This document shows, in pieces, positions 27,471 through 37,480 of a DNA stretch of 64,000 bases. The stretch covers positions 49,174-113,173 of the forward strand of contig NZ_ALJF01000009.1 in assembly GCF_000300855.1 (NCBI RefSeq), in the 5' to 3' direction. The DNA comes from Agrobacterium albertimagni AOL15. GTDB taxonomy: Bacteria; Pseudomonadota; Alphaproteobacteria; Rhizobiales; Rhizobiaceae. The notes under the pieces are model-generated. The model had not been told where the DNA came from. It saw nothing but the letters and a program-made list of their open reading frames with translations, and made no database searches. Both the position numbers and the translations under genes were made by a program. The first letter of the stretch is position 1. Every line of letters starts with the position of its first letter.

Positions 27471-28562
27471 TCAACGCAGGCCCGCGACCCTCTCCCAGCT
27501 CTTCTTGCCGGCGACCCAATTCTGCCAGTCGGCGACCGAGCCATAGAAGACATTCAGATCGATCTTGCCGTTGACGCCCTGCGAGAGGCCGGAGCCGGAA
27601 TACTGCCAGAAGACCCACTTGCGGCCCGGATAGACCTTGGAGGGATGGGCCGCGACCGAGCGGAGCCAGAAGGGATAGTCGAGGAAGTGGCCGCGCAGAT
27701 TGTCCTTGTAGAAGTCGGGGGCCGTGTAGATGACCGGCCGCTTGCCGTAATGCCGCTCCAGACGATCCATGAAGACCTGCATCTTTTCGCGCGCCTTTTC
27801 CGGCGAGAGGCGGAAGCGGCAGCTGGATTCGCCGTTGTATTCGACGTCGATGACCGGCGGCAGGGCATCCGGATCACGCGGGACGTTGCGGATGAACCAA
27901 TCCGCCTGCTCCGAAGCGACGCGGCACCAATAGAAGAAGTGATAGGCGCCGCGCTTTACGCCGGCCTCCTTGGCCCGCTTCCAGTTGGTGTGAAACATCG
28001 GATCGAGATGGTCGCCACCATCGGTCGCCTTGATATAGGCGAAGTTGGCGCCCTGGCTGCGTAGCGTCTGCCAGTCGATATTCCCCTGCCAGCGCGAAAC
28101 ATCCACGCCGTGCACGGCATGATGCTTCGGTGTCACCTTGCCGAAGTTGATCGGTTTGGCATCGCTGAAGCGCTGATTGAAAACGCGATGGCGTCCGTTG
28201 GAGCGCTCAGTCGGGTCCCGGGGTGCCAGGACCGCGCGTATCGGGGACGACAGCATCGCCATTGGCCGCTGGTCGGGTACGGGCATGCCGGCGGTCATCT
28301 GCGGCGTATCGAAATGCGCCTGGTTCGGCGTGTCTCCCGCCCAGGACAAAGCCTGCGGGTCACTGCCGGATGTCGACGCGGATGCAATGGAACCTGTTTG
28401 CTCGTCGACGGCGACGGCAGGTGTCGGGGCTGCGGCAGTCTGAACCTGTTGGGGCGCCCCCTTTGAGCCAAGTTGCAGGGCTTCTATCGGATTGGTGCGA
28501 GCACTGCAGCCGGCAAGCACCAGACAGCCGATGAGGAGCGAAGGGACAACCTTGGAACGCAT
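27471..28562 (-). CDS. Lipoprotein with GH25 lysozyme-type domain
   Basis: This 363-residue protein has a lipoprotein signal (lipobox LAGC near residue 19), a low-complexity linker (to about residue 140), and a glycosyl hydrolase family 25 domain. GH25 enzymes cleave the glycan strand of peptidoglycan. The catalytic Asp is in HGVDVSRWQGNIDW and the Asp-x-Glu in VIDVEYNGESS; the AYHFFYW segment is also typical. The ATG at 28562 is chosen because it gives the signal peptide; the frame runs 33 codons further upstream without similarity. It is likely periplasmic, anchored in a membrane. Confidence 0.9.
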   Translation of the reverse strand: MRSKVVPSLLIGCLVLAGCSARTNPIEALQLGSKGAPQQVQTAAAPTPAVAVDEQTGSIASASTSGSDPQALSWAGDTPNQAHFDTPQMTAGMPVPDQRPMAMLSSPIRAVLAPRDPTERSNGRHRVFNQRFSDAKPINFGKVTPKHHAVHGVDVSRWQGNIDWQTLRSQGANFAYIKATDGGDHLDPMFHTNWKRAKEAGVKRGAYHFFYWCRVASEQADWFIRNVPRDPDALPPVIDVEYNGESSCRFRLSPEKAREKMQVFMDRLERHYGKRPVIYTAPDFYKDNLRGHFLDYPFWLRSVAAHPSKVYPGRKWVFWQYSGSGLSQGVNGKIDLNVFYGSVADWQNWVAGKKSWERVAGLR

Positions 28563-28806
28563 GGCACAAGAACTCAAACTAATGCCGGGCGCATTCGAAG
28601 TCGGACACCCGGGGCCTCTGGGAATTGCTAACAAAGCTTTACCGGGAAAAGGTGAATGCAATCTTTACGGGCCGAGCCCAGGTGCCGTGCTTAGAACTCG
28701 AATGTCCCCTCTTCACAGAGATGTGCGCCGCGCCGGCGATCTCGATTGTTTCGCGCGCCGTAGAACTAAATGTTCGGTTTTTCGTGGTGCCCGGGGAACG
28801 ACAGCC

Positions 28807-29370
28807 ATGCCTTCACGACGCGCTTTTCTGATGACTTCATTATTCGCCCTGGCGAGCAAGCCTTCGCGCAGCGCCGATCCCTGGGAGGCGTTGCGCGCCA
28901 AGCGGGCTTTCGTGCTTCTGCGGCATGCGATCGCGCCTGGAACAGGTGATCCTGCGGGCATGCGCCTCGGCGACTGCAGAACGCAGCGCAATCTCTCCGA
29001 CGAGGGACGGTCACAGGCAAGGAGTATCGGCTCCTTGTTGCGTAGCCAGGGGATCGACAGAGCGGCGGTCTATTCGAGCGAATGGTGCCGATCTCTGGAT
29101 ACTGCCCGGCTGCTGGAGCTTGGGCCGGTGTCGCCGCAGCCGCTTCTCAATTCCTTCTTCGGCAGGCCCGGAAACGGAGCCAGACAGACAGAAGCGCTCA
29201 AAGCCTGGCTGTCGACCCGACCGGTCGACCTGCCGCTGGTGCTGGTCACCCATCAAGTGAACATCACGGGGATGACATCCGTCGTTCCTCGCAGCGGCGA
29301 GCTCGTCTTCACGACCATGGATGCGGCCGGCGCGGTCAGCGTGATCGGCCGGCAATCCGCCGGGGCATGA
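28807..29370 (+). CDS. Exported histidine phosphatase (phosphoglycerate-mutase fold)
   Basis: This 187-residue protein opens with a twin-arginine export signal (PSRRAFLMTSLFALA) and continues as a branch-1/2 histidine phosphatase. The catalytic LLRHA motif is near residue 38, and the second His is in LVTHQVNITGM. A Tat signal implies folding in the cytoplasm and action in the periplasm. The substrate is unknown. It diverges from the GH25 gene; 244 bp between them show no clear promoter motif. Confidence 0.85.
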   Translation: MPSRRAFLMTSLFALASKPSRSADPWEALRAKRAFVLLRHAIAPGTGDPAGMRLGDCRTQRNLSDEGRSQARSIGSLLRSQGIDRAAVYSSEWCRSLDTARLLELGPVSPQPLLNSFFGRPGNGARQTEALKAWLSTRPVDLPLVLVTHQVNITGMTSVVPRSGELVFTTMDAAGAVSVIGRQSAGA

Positions 29371-29654
29371 CAGGCAAAATCATGCGGCAGAAATGGGGAC
29401 CGCGCGTGATGAAAGGACTTGAAACAGGTTTAGGTGCGGCGGCAATCCAGACATGCCCCGACGGACGCGCCGGCAGGGTCGGCGCCACCATACTTCTCCA
29501 AACGCGGCGCCAACGGGAGTCTAAAATCTGCATCGATCGATCTCCGGGCGCATTCTGCCGTTTCCATGATGCCGCTGCCGCGGTGTAATCGCTGTCACGG
29601 AAGTCTGCGGGAAAGCGTGTTAGCTTTGTTCGGCGACGATGGGAGCGACAAGGC

Positions 29655-30503
29655 ATGGATGCATGGCGGGCACGGCTGGACGATCAGGCCTATGAAGACG
29701 CGATCCGATATTGTGCCAACAGCATCCTGCCCATGCATTTCGGCGAAAAGCTGATCAACAAGATCTTCGGCCGCAATCTTCAATCCCATGCAGCAGGCCT
29801 GCTTGCCGTGATGCATTGCGAGGCCGAACTCGGGCTCGGCGAGCGGCCGACGCTCACCCGAATCCAGGCCGAGATGGGACGGTCTAGAACGCTTTCCAGC
29901 TTCTTCTCACTGCTCCGGTTTGCCCGCTTCATCGAGGCGGTCGATCATGACGGAGACCGTCGAACAAGGATCTTGCTCGCCAAGCCACCTCTGCTCGACG
30001 GCCTGAAGACCTGGCTGTCGCATCACATGACCTGCGCCGAAGTGGCCGGGCTCCTGCCGACCGGCAGCACGCACCGCCTGAAGAGCGACGAGGTTTTCGC
30101 GCTGCGCTATATTGCAGCGGCGCGACTGATGCTGGACCGGGTGAGGTCGCACACGACCCACGGCCAGGACGCATGGTCCTGGTTCGACCGGTTCGATTGC
30201 GGCGACAGGATCGCGCTTGCGCTGCTTCGGGCCCATTATGAAGATGCCGGCGAGCAGGAGACACGCTGGTTTCTTCTCGATACGCGGCAGCTCGCCGAGA
30301 GGCTCGGCATCTCCCATTCCCATCTGCGCAATGTCGTCAACGGAGCGGAAGCCCGAGGCTTCGTTCTCCAGGATCGTCGCACTCATCGAACCGCACTCAC
30401 CCCGCAAATGCTGAACGAGATCCGTGACTTTCACCTCTCCTTCTGGGGCTGGATGGCAGAAACGGCCGATCATGCAGAGAGCGGACAGACATTCGCCGCC
30501 TGA
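29655..30503 (+). CDS. Hypothetical protein with a C-terminal winged-helix-like motif
   Basis: This 282-residue soluble protein is not recognised as any named family. The C-terminal part has the look of a DNA-binding winged helix (TRQLAERLGISHSHLRNVVN then EARGFVLQDRR), and the first part (residues 60-95, GERPTLTRIQAEMGRSRTLS) resembles a second helix-turn-helix, so two HTH units may frame a helical core. No membrane segment is seen. The 284 bp before it (29371-29654) hold nothing I can support. A transcription regulator is the likeliest role, by inference. Confidence 0.65.
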   Translation: MDAWRARLDDQAYEDAIRYCANSILPMHFGEKLINKIFGRNLQSHAAGLLAVMHCEAELGLGERPTLTRIQAEMGRSRTLSSFFSLLRFARFIEAVDHDGDRRTRILLAKPPLLDGLKTWLSHHMTCAEVAGLLPTGSTHRLKSDEVFALRYIAAARLMLDRVRSHTTHGQDAWSWFDRFDCGDRIALALLRAHYEDAGEQETRWFLLDTRQLAERLGISHSHLRNVVNGAEARGFVLQDRRTHRTALTPQMLNEIRDFHLSFWGWMAETADHAESGQTFAA

Positions 30504-30600
30504 TCGCCAGCGCCTGCAAGCGCAGCGATGACGTCTGCCACTTGCGTCCTTGTAGAGGCGCACAATAGAATCGTCCTGCAATCGAGGGCAGAGGGATCTC

Positions 30601-31110
30601 ATGGACACGACGCATGACACCAGCCAGTTGGAGATGGTGGTCCTCATGACCCCCGACATGGCGAATTTTTCCGGCAAGGTGCATGGCGGCGCGCTGCTCA
30701 ATCTTCTCGACCGGGTCGCCTATTCCTGCGCTTCGCGCTACTCGCAACAGTATGCGGTCACCCTGTCGGTCGATCAGGTCGTGTTCCGCCAGCCGATCCA
30801 TGTCGGCGAGCTCGTGACGTTCCGCGCCTCTATCAACCATGCCGGCCGGACATCGATGGAGGTCGGCATTCGGGTCGAGGCAGAGAACATCAGAACCGGC
30901 GAGCGGCGGCACACGAATTCCTGTTACTTCACGATGGTCGCCGTCGATGCCGAAGGCAGACCGACGGCGGTGCCGACCTACATGCCGCAAACAGAGGTTC
31001 GCAAGCGTCGACAGCGCGCTGCGGAAACCCGCCGGGCACTGCGACTGGAATTCGAGGCGCGCTTCAGAGAGGCAAGCCAGACCGCAGAAGAAGCCCTTCC
31101 GATCGCGTGA
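30601..31110 (+). CDS. Acyl-CoA thioesterase (hotdog fold)
   Basis: This 169-residue protein hydrolyses acyl-CoA thioesters. The hotdog-fold marker segment NFSGKVHGGALLNLLDRVAY and the strand DQVVFRQPIHVGELV are typical of YciA/ACOT-type thioesterases; the C-terminus is a long charged helix. It lies alone between the HTH protein and the SDR gene, 97 and 61 bp away. Substrate preference cannot be read from the sequence. Confidence 0.85.
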   Translation: MDTTHDTSQLEMVVLMTPDMANFSGKVHGGALLNLLDRVAYSCASRYSQQYAVTLSVDQVVFRQPIHVGELVTFRASINHAGRTSMEVGIRVEAENIRTGERRHTNSCYFTMVAVDAEGRPTAVPTYMPQTEVRKRRQRAAETRRALRLEFEARFREASQTAEEALPIA

Positions 31111-31171
31111 GGCGAACCCGATTTGCTTGACTTTGTCACACCTTTGACCAAGTCCGAGGAGGCTGTGGTGC

Positions 31172-31945
31172 ATGGTGGAGTTGGAAATGATGCAGAAGCT
31201 TTTTGATCTTTCGGGGCGCCGCGCGCTGGTGACAGGCTCTTCGCAGGGCATCGGCTTTGCCCTCGCCTCCGGCTTGCAGGAGGCCGGCGCGGAAATCGTG
31301 CTCAACGGCCGTAGCCTGGACAAGCTCGAGACGGCTGCAGCCAAGCTCGGGCCCGGAGCCAGGATTCTGCCTTTTGACGTCACTGATCACATGGCCGTGC
31401 GCGAGACGGTCGATCGCTTCGAGTCGGAAGTCGGTCCGATTGACATCCTTGTCAACAATGCCGGCATGCAGCACCGAGCGAAGCTGGAAGACTTCCCGCC
31501 TGATGCCTTCGAAAAGCTGCTGGCCGCGAATGTCTCAAGCGTTTTCAATGTCGGCCAAGCCGTCGCCCGACACATGATCGGCCGCAAGCGTGGCAAGATC
31601 ATCAACATCGCCAGCGTCCAGACGGCACTCGCGCGTCCGACGATCGCGCCCTACACGGCGACCAAGGGCGCCGTCGGCAACCTCACCAAGGGCATGGCGA
31701 CCGATTGGGCACGCCATGGGCTGCAATGCAACGCGATTGCGCCCGGCTATTTCGAGACACCGCTCAATGCGGCCCTCGTTGCAGATCCGGAGTTCACGGC
31801 CTGGCTATCGAAACGCACGCCGGCGGGGCGCTGGGGCAAGGTCGAGGAATTGGCCGGGGCCTGCGTCTTTCTCGCGTCCGACGCTTCCTCCTTCGTCAAC
31901 GGCCACATCCTCTATGTGGACGGAGGCATTACCGCTTCCCTCTGA
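31172..31945 (+). CDS. SDR dehydrogenase, gluconate 5-dehydrogenase-like
   Basis: This 257-residue classical short-chain dehydrogenase has the cofactor motif TGSSQGIG, the NNAG element, and the catalytic Ser-Tyr-Lys (IASVQ, then YTATKGA). The overall sequence is closest to gluconate 5-dehydrogenase (interconverting gluconate and 5-ketogluconate); other sugar-acid substrates are possible. GAGGAGG lies at good spacing to the ATG at 31172. It is convergent with the GntR gene. Confidence 0.85.
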   Translation: MVELEMMQKLFDLSGRRALVTGSSQGIGFALASGLQEAGAEIVLNGRSLDKLETAAAKLGPGARILPFDVTDHMAVRETVDRFESEVGPIDILVNNAGMQHRAKLEDFPPDAFEKLLAANVSSVFNVGQAVARHMIGRKRGKIINIASVQTALARPTIAPYTATKGAVGNLTKGMATDWARHGLQCNAIAPGYFETPLNAALVADPEFTAWLSKRTPAGRWGKVEELAGACVFLASDASSFVNGHILYVDGGITASL

Positions 31946-31968
31946 ACGCAAGTCTGGGTGTTGCGTCT

Positions 31969-32619
31969 TCAGATACGCGAGAAGGCCGCCAGAACCGTCC
32001 GTTCGGACTGCAGGAGATAGGCTTCCAAGGCGGCGGCCGCTCCCTTGGGATCGCCTGCCACCAGTTTTTCAAGAATGGCCGCATTCATCTCGACATAGGG
32101 CGCGTGCAGCAGTTCGGGCTCTTTCAGCAGGCCAAAGCTCAAGCGCAGTTCAGCGGCGATCTGCGCATAAAAGCCCGTCAGTCTTTCGCTATCGGCCAGA
32201 TCGACGATTGCCGCGTGGAATTTCATGTTCTCGCTACCGACTGCGGTCCAGTCGTTGAGCTTGCTCGCCGCACGGGCGGTCTCGACTGCCGCCCGCATGC
32301 GGGCAACTGCCGGGTGGTTGGGATAGGCATTGGACAGCGCCTGACACTCTACAAGGCGACGAACGCGGTAGATATCGATGATCGAAGCCATGCTGGGCGT
32401 TGCGACGAAGACACCCCTGTTCGGTTCGTGCTGAAGCAGACCGTCTTTGGTCAATAGCCGGAATGCTTCGCGTAACGAGTTGCGAGACACGGCAAAATCG
32501 GCGCTCAGGGCAGCTTCCGACAAGCGCTGCCCGGGCTTCAGCTCTCCGCTGATCAGCCTGTCGCGAATTGCTTCCGCCAGGCGTGGCGCCAAGGCCGCTG
32601 TCGTTTCCGTCTCTGCCAT
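31969..32619 (-). CDS. GntR-family (FadR/VanR-type) regulator
   Basis: This 216-residue regulator has an N-terminal GntR winged helix (DRLISGELKPGQRLSEAAL, then SRNSLREAFRLLTKDGLL) and a helical FCD effector domain with the His/Asp metal-site pattern (ENMKFHAAIVDLA). It is divergent from the 5-oxoprolinase operon and most likely controls it. The ATG at 32619 has GGGGA upstream; 32625 is possible. It may also affect the convergent SDR gene, which is less likely. Confidence 0.88.
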   Translation of the reverse strand: MAETETTAALAPRLAEAIRDRLISGELKPGQRLSEAALSADFAVSRNSLREAFRLLTKDGLLQHEPNRGVFVATPSMASIIDIYRVRRLVECQALSNAYPNHPAVARMRAAVETARAASKLNDWTAVGSENMKFHAAIVDLADSERLTGFYAQIAAELRLSFGLLKEPELLHAPYVEMNAAILEKLVAGDPKGAAAALEAYLLQSERTVLAAFSRI

Positions 32620-32948
32620 GCTCATTCCCCAAGGTGCCGGCCCCAATGTACCGGTTAGCCCGCTGCATCTTCACGAGCCATCCGTCGATCGATGGAAAGC
32701 TCTGCTGCCTTATCGTCCATGTGCGAAATCGCAGCAAGGCGGGAGCCAATCACGGCCAAAAATTGTTCTTGAACAGCGGGAAACTGCTTATCCGAGTATC
32801 AATTTGCTCAACATTGCGGCAATCAAGTAGAACGATAAAATAAAATCGTTGAACAATATTGACAGAATTGTGAAACCACGAGAGGCTACCCCTGCAGGTG
32901 AACAACAAGCCCCGCGCAAAGCCGGGACAGGTCAACCGAGAGGGTAAC
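32620..32948. other. Divergent control region gntR / 5-oxoproline operon
   Basis: This non-coding stretch of 329 bp turns distinctly AT-rich after 32760. It contains a perfect dyad at 32831-32850 and several AT tracts, and probably holds the promoters of both units. Confidence 0.6.
32831..32850. promoter_or_regulatory. Candidate GntR operator (dyad AACGAT-N8-ATCGTT)
   Basis: A perfect 6-bp inverted repeat with an 8-bp spacer lies 99 bp before the permease start. The assignment to the neighbouring GntR protein is inferred. Confidence 0.45.
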
Positions 32949-34208
32949 ATGGAACAGACTTCGACAGCTCCCGATGGAGCCGCATCCGGCGGCATGTCCG
33001 CCAAGACGCGCCGCGGCGCCTTGATCGCCGCAATCTTTCTCATGGCGACGTCCGCCATCGGGCCTGGTTTCATTACCCAGACCGCAACCTTCACGACAAG
33101 GCTCGGATCGGCGTTCGCATTTGCGATCCTCGCCTCGATCCTCATCGACTTCGTGGTCCAGCTGAACATCTGGCGGATCGTGACGCTGACCAAGATGCGC
33201 GCCTCCGATATCGCCAACGCCGCCATTCCCGGCACCGGTTATGTGCTGGCGATCCTCGTCATCGTCGGCGGCCTGTTCTTCAACATCGGCAATATCGGCG
33301 GCGGCGGCCTCGGCCTCAACGCGCTGCTGGGCCTCGACCCGAAACTGGGCGGCTCGATCAGCGCGTTGCTTGCGATCGGCATCTTCCTGTCGCACCGAGC
33401 AGGTGTGGCGATCGACCGCGTCATCGTCGTCGCTGGCCTGATGATGATCGTGTTGACCGTCTATGTCGCGTTTGTCTCGCAGCCGCCGGTGGGTGACGCC
33501 TTCTTCCAGACCTTTCTACCGAGCACCATCGATTTTGCTACGATCACGACGATCGTCGGCGGCACGGTCGGTGGTTACATCACCTATTCCGGCGCCCACC
33601 GTCTGCTCGACAAGGGCACTGTTGGCATCGAGAACCTCGGCGCTGTGAACCGCGCCGCTCTGACCGGCATCGCCGTCACCGGCGTCATGCGCTACGTGCT
33701 GTTCCTTGCCATCCTCGGCGTTGTCGCCAGCGGTGTAGCGATCGACGTTACCGGTGCTGGCGCCAACCCGGCAGCCCAGGCATTCCAGGCTGCCGCAGGG
33801 GACGTTGGCATGCGCATCTTCGGTGCGATCTTCTGGGCAGCCGCGATCACCTCCGTCATCGGCGCGGCCTATACCTCGGTATCCTTCGTCACCGTCTTCA
33901 AGAAGGACATGACCGAACGCGCCCGCAACATCGCGACTGTCATCTTCATCGCGGTTTCGCTGTTCTTCTACATCATCATCACGACGCCGCCGGCGCAGAT
34001 GCTGGTCTTCGTCGGTGGTCTGAATGGTCTCATCCTGCCGATCGGCCTGACCATCTTCATCTATGCCGGCTGGGCGCGCTCCGATCTGATGGGTGGCTAT
34101 CGCTATCCGCGCTGGCTGCTGATCCTGGGAGCACTGACTTGTGCGCTCACCTGGTACATGGGCTACAAGTCGATAGGACCGATCTTCGCGCTGCTGACCG
34201 CGGCCTGA
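32949..34208 (+). CDS. NRAMP-like permease of the 5-oxoproline operon (YcsG-like)
   Basis: This 419-residue integral membrane protein has about 11 hydrophobic helices and belongs to the NRAMP-like family ([14 protein letters not shown] in the first helix). In Bacillus subtilis the homologue YcsG lies beside the 5-oxoprolinase genes, so 5-oxoproline or a related compound, rather than a metal, is a plausible substrate. The ATG at 32949 has AGAGGG upstream. It is the first gene of a five-gene plus-strand operon. Confidence 0.85.
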   Translation: MEQTSTAPDGAASGGMSAKTRRGALIAAIFLMATSAIGPGFITQTATFTTRLGSAFAFAILASILIDFVVQLNIWRIVTLTKMRASDIANAAIPGTGYVLAILVIVGGLFFNIGNIGGGGLGLNALLGLDPKLGGSISALLAIGIFLSHRAGVAIDRVIVVAGLMMIVLTVYVAFVSQPPVGDAFFQTFLPSTIDFATITTIVGGTVGGYITYSGAHRLLDKGTVGIENLGAVNRAALTGIAVTGVMRYVLFLAILGVVASGVAIDVTGAGANPAAQAFQAAAGDVGMRIFGAIFWAAAITSVIGAAYTSVSFVTVFKKDMTERARNIATVIFIAVSLFFYIIITTPPAQMLVFVGGLNGLILPIGLTIFIYAGWARSDLMGGYRYPRWLLILGALTCALTWYMGYKSIGPIFALLTAA

Positions 34209-34230
34209 GAACGAGAACAGGGAGGAAGAC

Positions 34231-34995
34231 ATGACTGCCATCGATCTGAACAGCGACCTTGGTGAATGCTATGGCGCCTGGGCCATGGGCGACGACGAGG
34301 CGATGCTCGCAATCGTCTCCAGCGCCAATGTCGCCTGCGGTTTCCATGCCGGCGATCCGGTCGGCATTCTGAAGACGGTCAAGGCTGCCGCCGAACGCGG
34401 TGTTTCGATCGGGGCGCATGTCTCCTACCCGGATCGCGTCGGCTTTGGCCGGCGCGACATGGATGTCACCTCGCCGGAACTCACCGCCGATGTGATCTAC
34501 CAGATCGGCGCAATCAAAGGCATTGCTGCGGCATCCGGGGTCAGCGTCGGATATGTGAAGCCGCATGGTGCCCTCTACAATCGTATTGCCCATGACGCCA
34601 AACAGGGCCAGGCCGTCATCGACGGCATCAAGGCGATCGATCCTGATCTTGTGATGATGGGGCTTGCGGGGTCACCGATCCTCGAGCTTGCCCGTGCCTC
34701 CGGCCTCAAGGTTGTTGCCGAAGCATTCGCCGACCGTGCTTATACGCCGTCCGGCGCGCTCGTATCCCGGCGGGAACCCGGCGCCGTGCTGCATGATGCG
34801 GGCCTCATCGCCAAGCGCATGCTGCAACTCGCGCATGACGGCACGATCGAGGCGATAGACGGGTCCACGATCAAGATCGATGCGCAGTCCATCTGCGTCC
34901 ATGGCGATAGCCCCGGCGCGGTCGCGATCGCACGCGAGATCCGCGAGGCCTTCGAGAAGGACGGCATTGTGGTGCGGTCCTTCCTTACGCGCTGA
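34231..34995 (+). CDS. pxpA: 5-oxoprolinase subunit A (LamB/YcsF family)
   Basis: PxpA is one part of the ATP-dependent 5-oxoprolinase PxpABC, which opens 5-oxoproline (pyroglutamate) to glutamate. The 254-residue sequence carries the family signatures [20 protein letters not shown] and [10 protein letters not shown] at the N-terminus and VKPHGALYN in the middle. GGGAGG precedes the ATG. It is directly downstream of the permease. Confidence 0.95.
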   Translation: MTAIDLNSDLGECYGAWAMGDDEAMLAIVSSANVACGFHAGDPVGILKTVKAAAERGVSIGAHVSYPDRVGFGRRDMDVTSPELTADVIYQIGAIKGIAAASGVSVGYVKPHGALYNRIAHDAKQGQAVIDGIKAIDPDLVMMGLAGSPILELARASGLKVVAEAFADRAYTPSGALVSRREPGAVLHDAGLIAKRMLQLAHDGTIEAIDGSTIKIDAQSICVHGDSPGAVAIAREIREAFEKDGIVVRSFLTR

Positions 34996-35017
34996 CGCCC
35001 TCAACAGGAGACGTTCG

Positions 35018-35824
35018 ATGATCAATCTCGACACTTTGCGGCATGTGGATACGGCCGCAGCGAGGGCGGCCCGTGAGCGCTATCGCGCAGGCGCCGTCGA
35101 ACCGACTTCGGGTGTAGCACCGGGCTTCACCCAGGCGAACATGATCGTGCTTCCACGCGACTGGGCCTTCGACTTCCTGCTCTATGCGCAGCGCAATCCC
35201 AAGGCCTGTCCGGTGCTCGACGTCTCCGATCCGGGCTCGCATGCGACCGTTCTCGCGAAAGGTGCCGACTTACGCCGCGATGTGCCGCTCTACCGGATCT
35301 GGCGCGACGGCAAGCTCGCGGAAGAAGTGAGTGATGCGACCGCGGCCTGGGCGGAGCATCCCGATCTCGTCAGCTTCCTGATTGGCTGCAGCTTCACCTT
35401 CGAGACGCCGATGATGGAGGCGGGCATCGAGATCCGGCACATCACCGACAAGTCGAATGTGCCGATGTATCTCACCAATCGTCCCTGCCGGCCTGCGGGT
35501 CGACTGCAAGGCAATCTGGTCGTCTCGATGCGCCCCATCCCGGCGGCGCGCGTGGCGGATGCGGCCACCATTTCTGGCCGCTTCCCGGCCGTGCATGGGG
35601 CACCAGTGCATGTGGGTGCGCCGGAAGAGCTCGGGATTGCCGATCTCGGCAAGCCGGAATTCGGCGATGCCGTGCGGATCGAGCCGGGTGAAGTGCCGGT
35701 CTTCTGGGCCTGCGGGGTGACACCCCAGGCTGCGGTCATGGCGTCGAATGTCCCGTTTGCCATCACCCACGCCCCCGGCCACATGTTCATCACCGATATC
35801 CCCGATTCCGCCTATCACGCCTGA
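35018..35824 (+). CDS. DUF1445 putative hydro-lyase (YcsI-like)
   Basis: This 268-residue protein of the DUF1445/YcsI family is regularly found beside 5-oxoprolinase genes and annotated as a putative hydro-lyase. Recognisable segments are the N-terminal [16 protein letters not shown], the middle [13 protein letters not shown] and the C-terminal [12 protein letters not shown] cyclase or racemase role on 5-oxoproline/glutamate has been suggested for relatives, but the reaction here is unknown. CAGGAG precedes the ATG; it ends eight bases before the PxpBC gene. Confidence 0.88.
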   Translation: MINLDTLRHVDTAAARAARERYRAGAVEPTSGVAPGFTQANMIVLPRDWAFDFLLYAQRNPKACPVLDVSDPGSHATVLAKGADLRRDVPLYRIWRDGKLAEEVSDATAAWAEHPDLVSFLIGCSFTFETPMMEAGIEIRHITDKSNVPMYLTNRPCRPAGRLQGNLVVSMRPIPAARVADAATISGRFPAVHGAPVHVGAPEELGIADLGKPEFGDAVRIEPGEVPVFWACGVTPQAAVMASNVPFAITHAPGHMFITDIPDSAYHA

Positions 35825-35831
35825 GGCCACG

Positions 35832-37433
35832 ATGCGTTTTCTTCCCGTCAGCCTGACCGTTCTGATCGTCGAATTGAAGGATCTCGACGAGACGCTCGCG
35901 CTCTTCGCCTCGCTGGAGGCGGAACCGGTCGAGGGGGTCGTCGACATCGTGCCGGCCGCGCGCACTTTGATGATCCGCTTTCGTCCGGAGACGCTGACGG
36001 CGGAAAAGCTGGCGGCGGCGATCAGCACGCGCGACCTCTCGGCCAAGATCGCGCCATCCGACATGCTGGTCGAAATCCCCGTAAGCTATGACGGTGAGGA
36101 TCTCCAGGATGTCGCTGATCTGACGGGCCTGTCTATTGCGGAAGTGATCGAACGACATACCGCAAGCGAGCTCACAGTCGCGTTCTGCGGCTTTGCCCCC
36201 GGCTTCGGTTATCTCGTCGGCGGCGATCCGATGCTGCAAGTGCCGAGGCGCCAGAGCCCTCGGACGAAGATCCCCGCTGGCTCCGTGGCGCTCGCTGGCG
36301 CCTTTTCCGGGGTCTATCCGCAGGCGAGCCCCGGCGGCTGGCAGATCATCGGCACCACACCTGTGAAGATGTGGGACCTGACGCGCGAGCCGCCTGCCCT
36401 CTTCCAGCCGGGATACCGCGTCCGCTTCTTCGATCTCGCCAAACGTGCGCAGACCACGATCGCGGCCGGCACTTCGGATACGGTCGCGACCGCTGCGGTC
36501 GAGCATTCAGCATCCACCACCATCAAGGTCACGGCAGCCCCTGTGCCGGCGCTGGTGCAGGATCTCGGTCGTTTCGGTCAGACGGGCCAGGGTGTCTCCT
36601 CCGCCGGTGCGCTGGACCAGGGCGCGTTTCGGGCCGCAAACCGCATCGTCGGTAATCCGGTCGACACCCCTTGTCTGGAAATTGCCATGGGTGGCTTCTC
36701 GTTCGAGATTTCCGGCCCTGGCGTGATGGCGCTGACCGGTGCGCCCTGCCCTGTCTCCATCCAGGATGCGAAAGGCCGCGTGACGGAAGCGTCCAGCTAT
36801 CAGCCCATCTCGCTCGAACCCGGCGATCGCGTGACGCTCGGCTTTGCCGCCCGAGGCGCGCGCAGCTACATCGCCTTTCGCGGCGGTATCCACGTGGCGC
36901 CGGTTCTCGGCAGCGCGTCGACCGATACGCTGGCCGTCGTCGGTCCCGACCCGGTCGGCATGGGCGCAGTGATTGCAGTTGGCACGTCCGAGCACAGCCT
37001 TTCGCCCGTTTCGCTCACCGAGAGCCCCGCCTTCGACTGCCCCGCACCGGGAGACATCGTCACGCTCGATGTGGTCATGGGGCCGCGCAGCGACTGGTTC
37101 ACAGAGCACGGGATCGAGACGCTCTCGTCCCAGCTCTTTGAGGTGACGCCGCAGTCGAACAGGGTCGGCATCCGCTTGTCCGGACCAGAGCCGCTGGAAC
37201 GCAAGGACAAGGCAGAGCTTCCGAGCGAGGGCACGGCGACCGGCGCGATCCAGGTTCCACATAGCGGCCAGCCTGTGCTTTTCCTTGCCGATCACCCGCT
37301 GACTGGCGGCTATCCGGTCATCGGCACGGTCGCCGAATATCATCTCGATCTCGCCGGGCAGATCCCGGTGAATGCCAAAATCCAGTTCCGGACCATCACG
37401 CGCTTCGCCGAGATCGTGCCCGACAGGGCATGA
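35832..37433 (+). CDS. pxpBC: Fused 5-oxoprolinase subunits B and C (PxpB-PxpC; KipI-KipA type)
   Basis: This 533-residue fusion has residues 1-215 as PxpB (KipI/AHS1 type, signature [13 protein letters not shown]) and residues 230-533 as PxpC (KipA/AHS2 type, signature [21 protein letters not shown]), joined by a short Ala/Thr linker. With PxpA it should make the complete 5-oxoprolinase. The same two folds form the carboxyltransferase part of urea carboxylase, which matters because the next gene supplies the missing biotin carboxylase and biotin carrier. The ATG at 35832 gives the normal PxpB N-terminus. Confidence 0.93.
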   Translation: MRFLPVSLTVLIVELKDLDETLALFASLEAEPVEGVVDIVPAARTLMIRFRPETLTAEKLAAAISTRDLSAKIAPSDMLVEIPVSYDGEDLQDVADLTGLSIAEVIERHTASELTVAFCGFAPGFGYLVGGDPMLQVPRRQSPRTKIPAGSVALAGAFSGVYPQASPGGWQIIGTTPVKMWDLTREPPALFQPGYRVRFFDLAKRAQTTIAAGTSDTVATAAVEHSASTTIKVTAAPVPALVQDLGRFGQTGQGVSSAGALDQGAFRAANRIVGNPVDTPCLEIAMGGFSFEISGPGVMALTGAPCPVSIQDAKGRVTEASSYQPISLEPGDRVTLGFAARGARSYIAFRGGIHVAPVLGSASTDTLAVVGPDPVGMGAVIAVGTSEHSLSPVSLTESPAFDCPAPGDIVTLDVVMGPRSDWFTEHGIETLSSQLFEVTPQSNRVGIRLSGPEPLERKDKAELPSEGTATGAIQVPHSGQPVLFLADHPLTGGYPVIGTVAEYHLDLAGQIPVNAKIQFRTITRFAEIVPDRA

Positions 37434-37480
37434 CCCGCAACGCCGCGATGAAAGCCCAAGAAGACAGTGAGGAGACCCCG

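Noticed and set aside
29404..29588. Short plus-strand frame after the histidine phosphatase
   Set aside because: No ribosome site, no protein-like pattern, and the C-terminal part is arbitrary; treated as non-coding.
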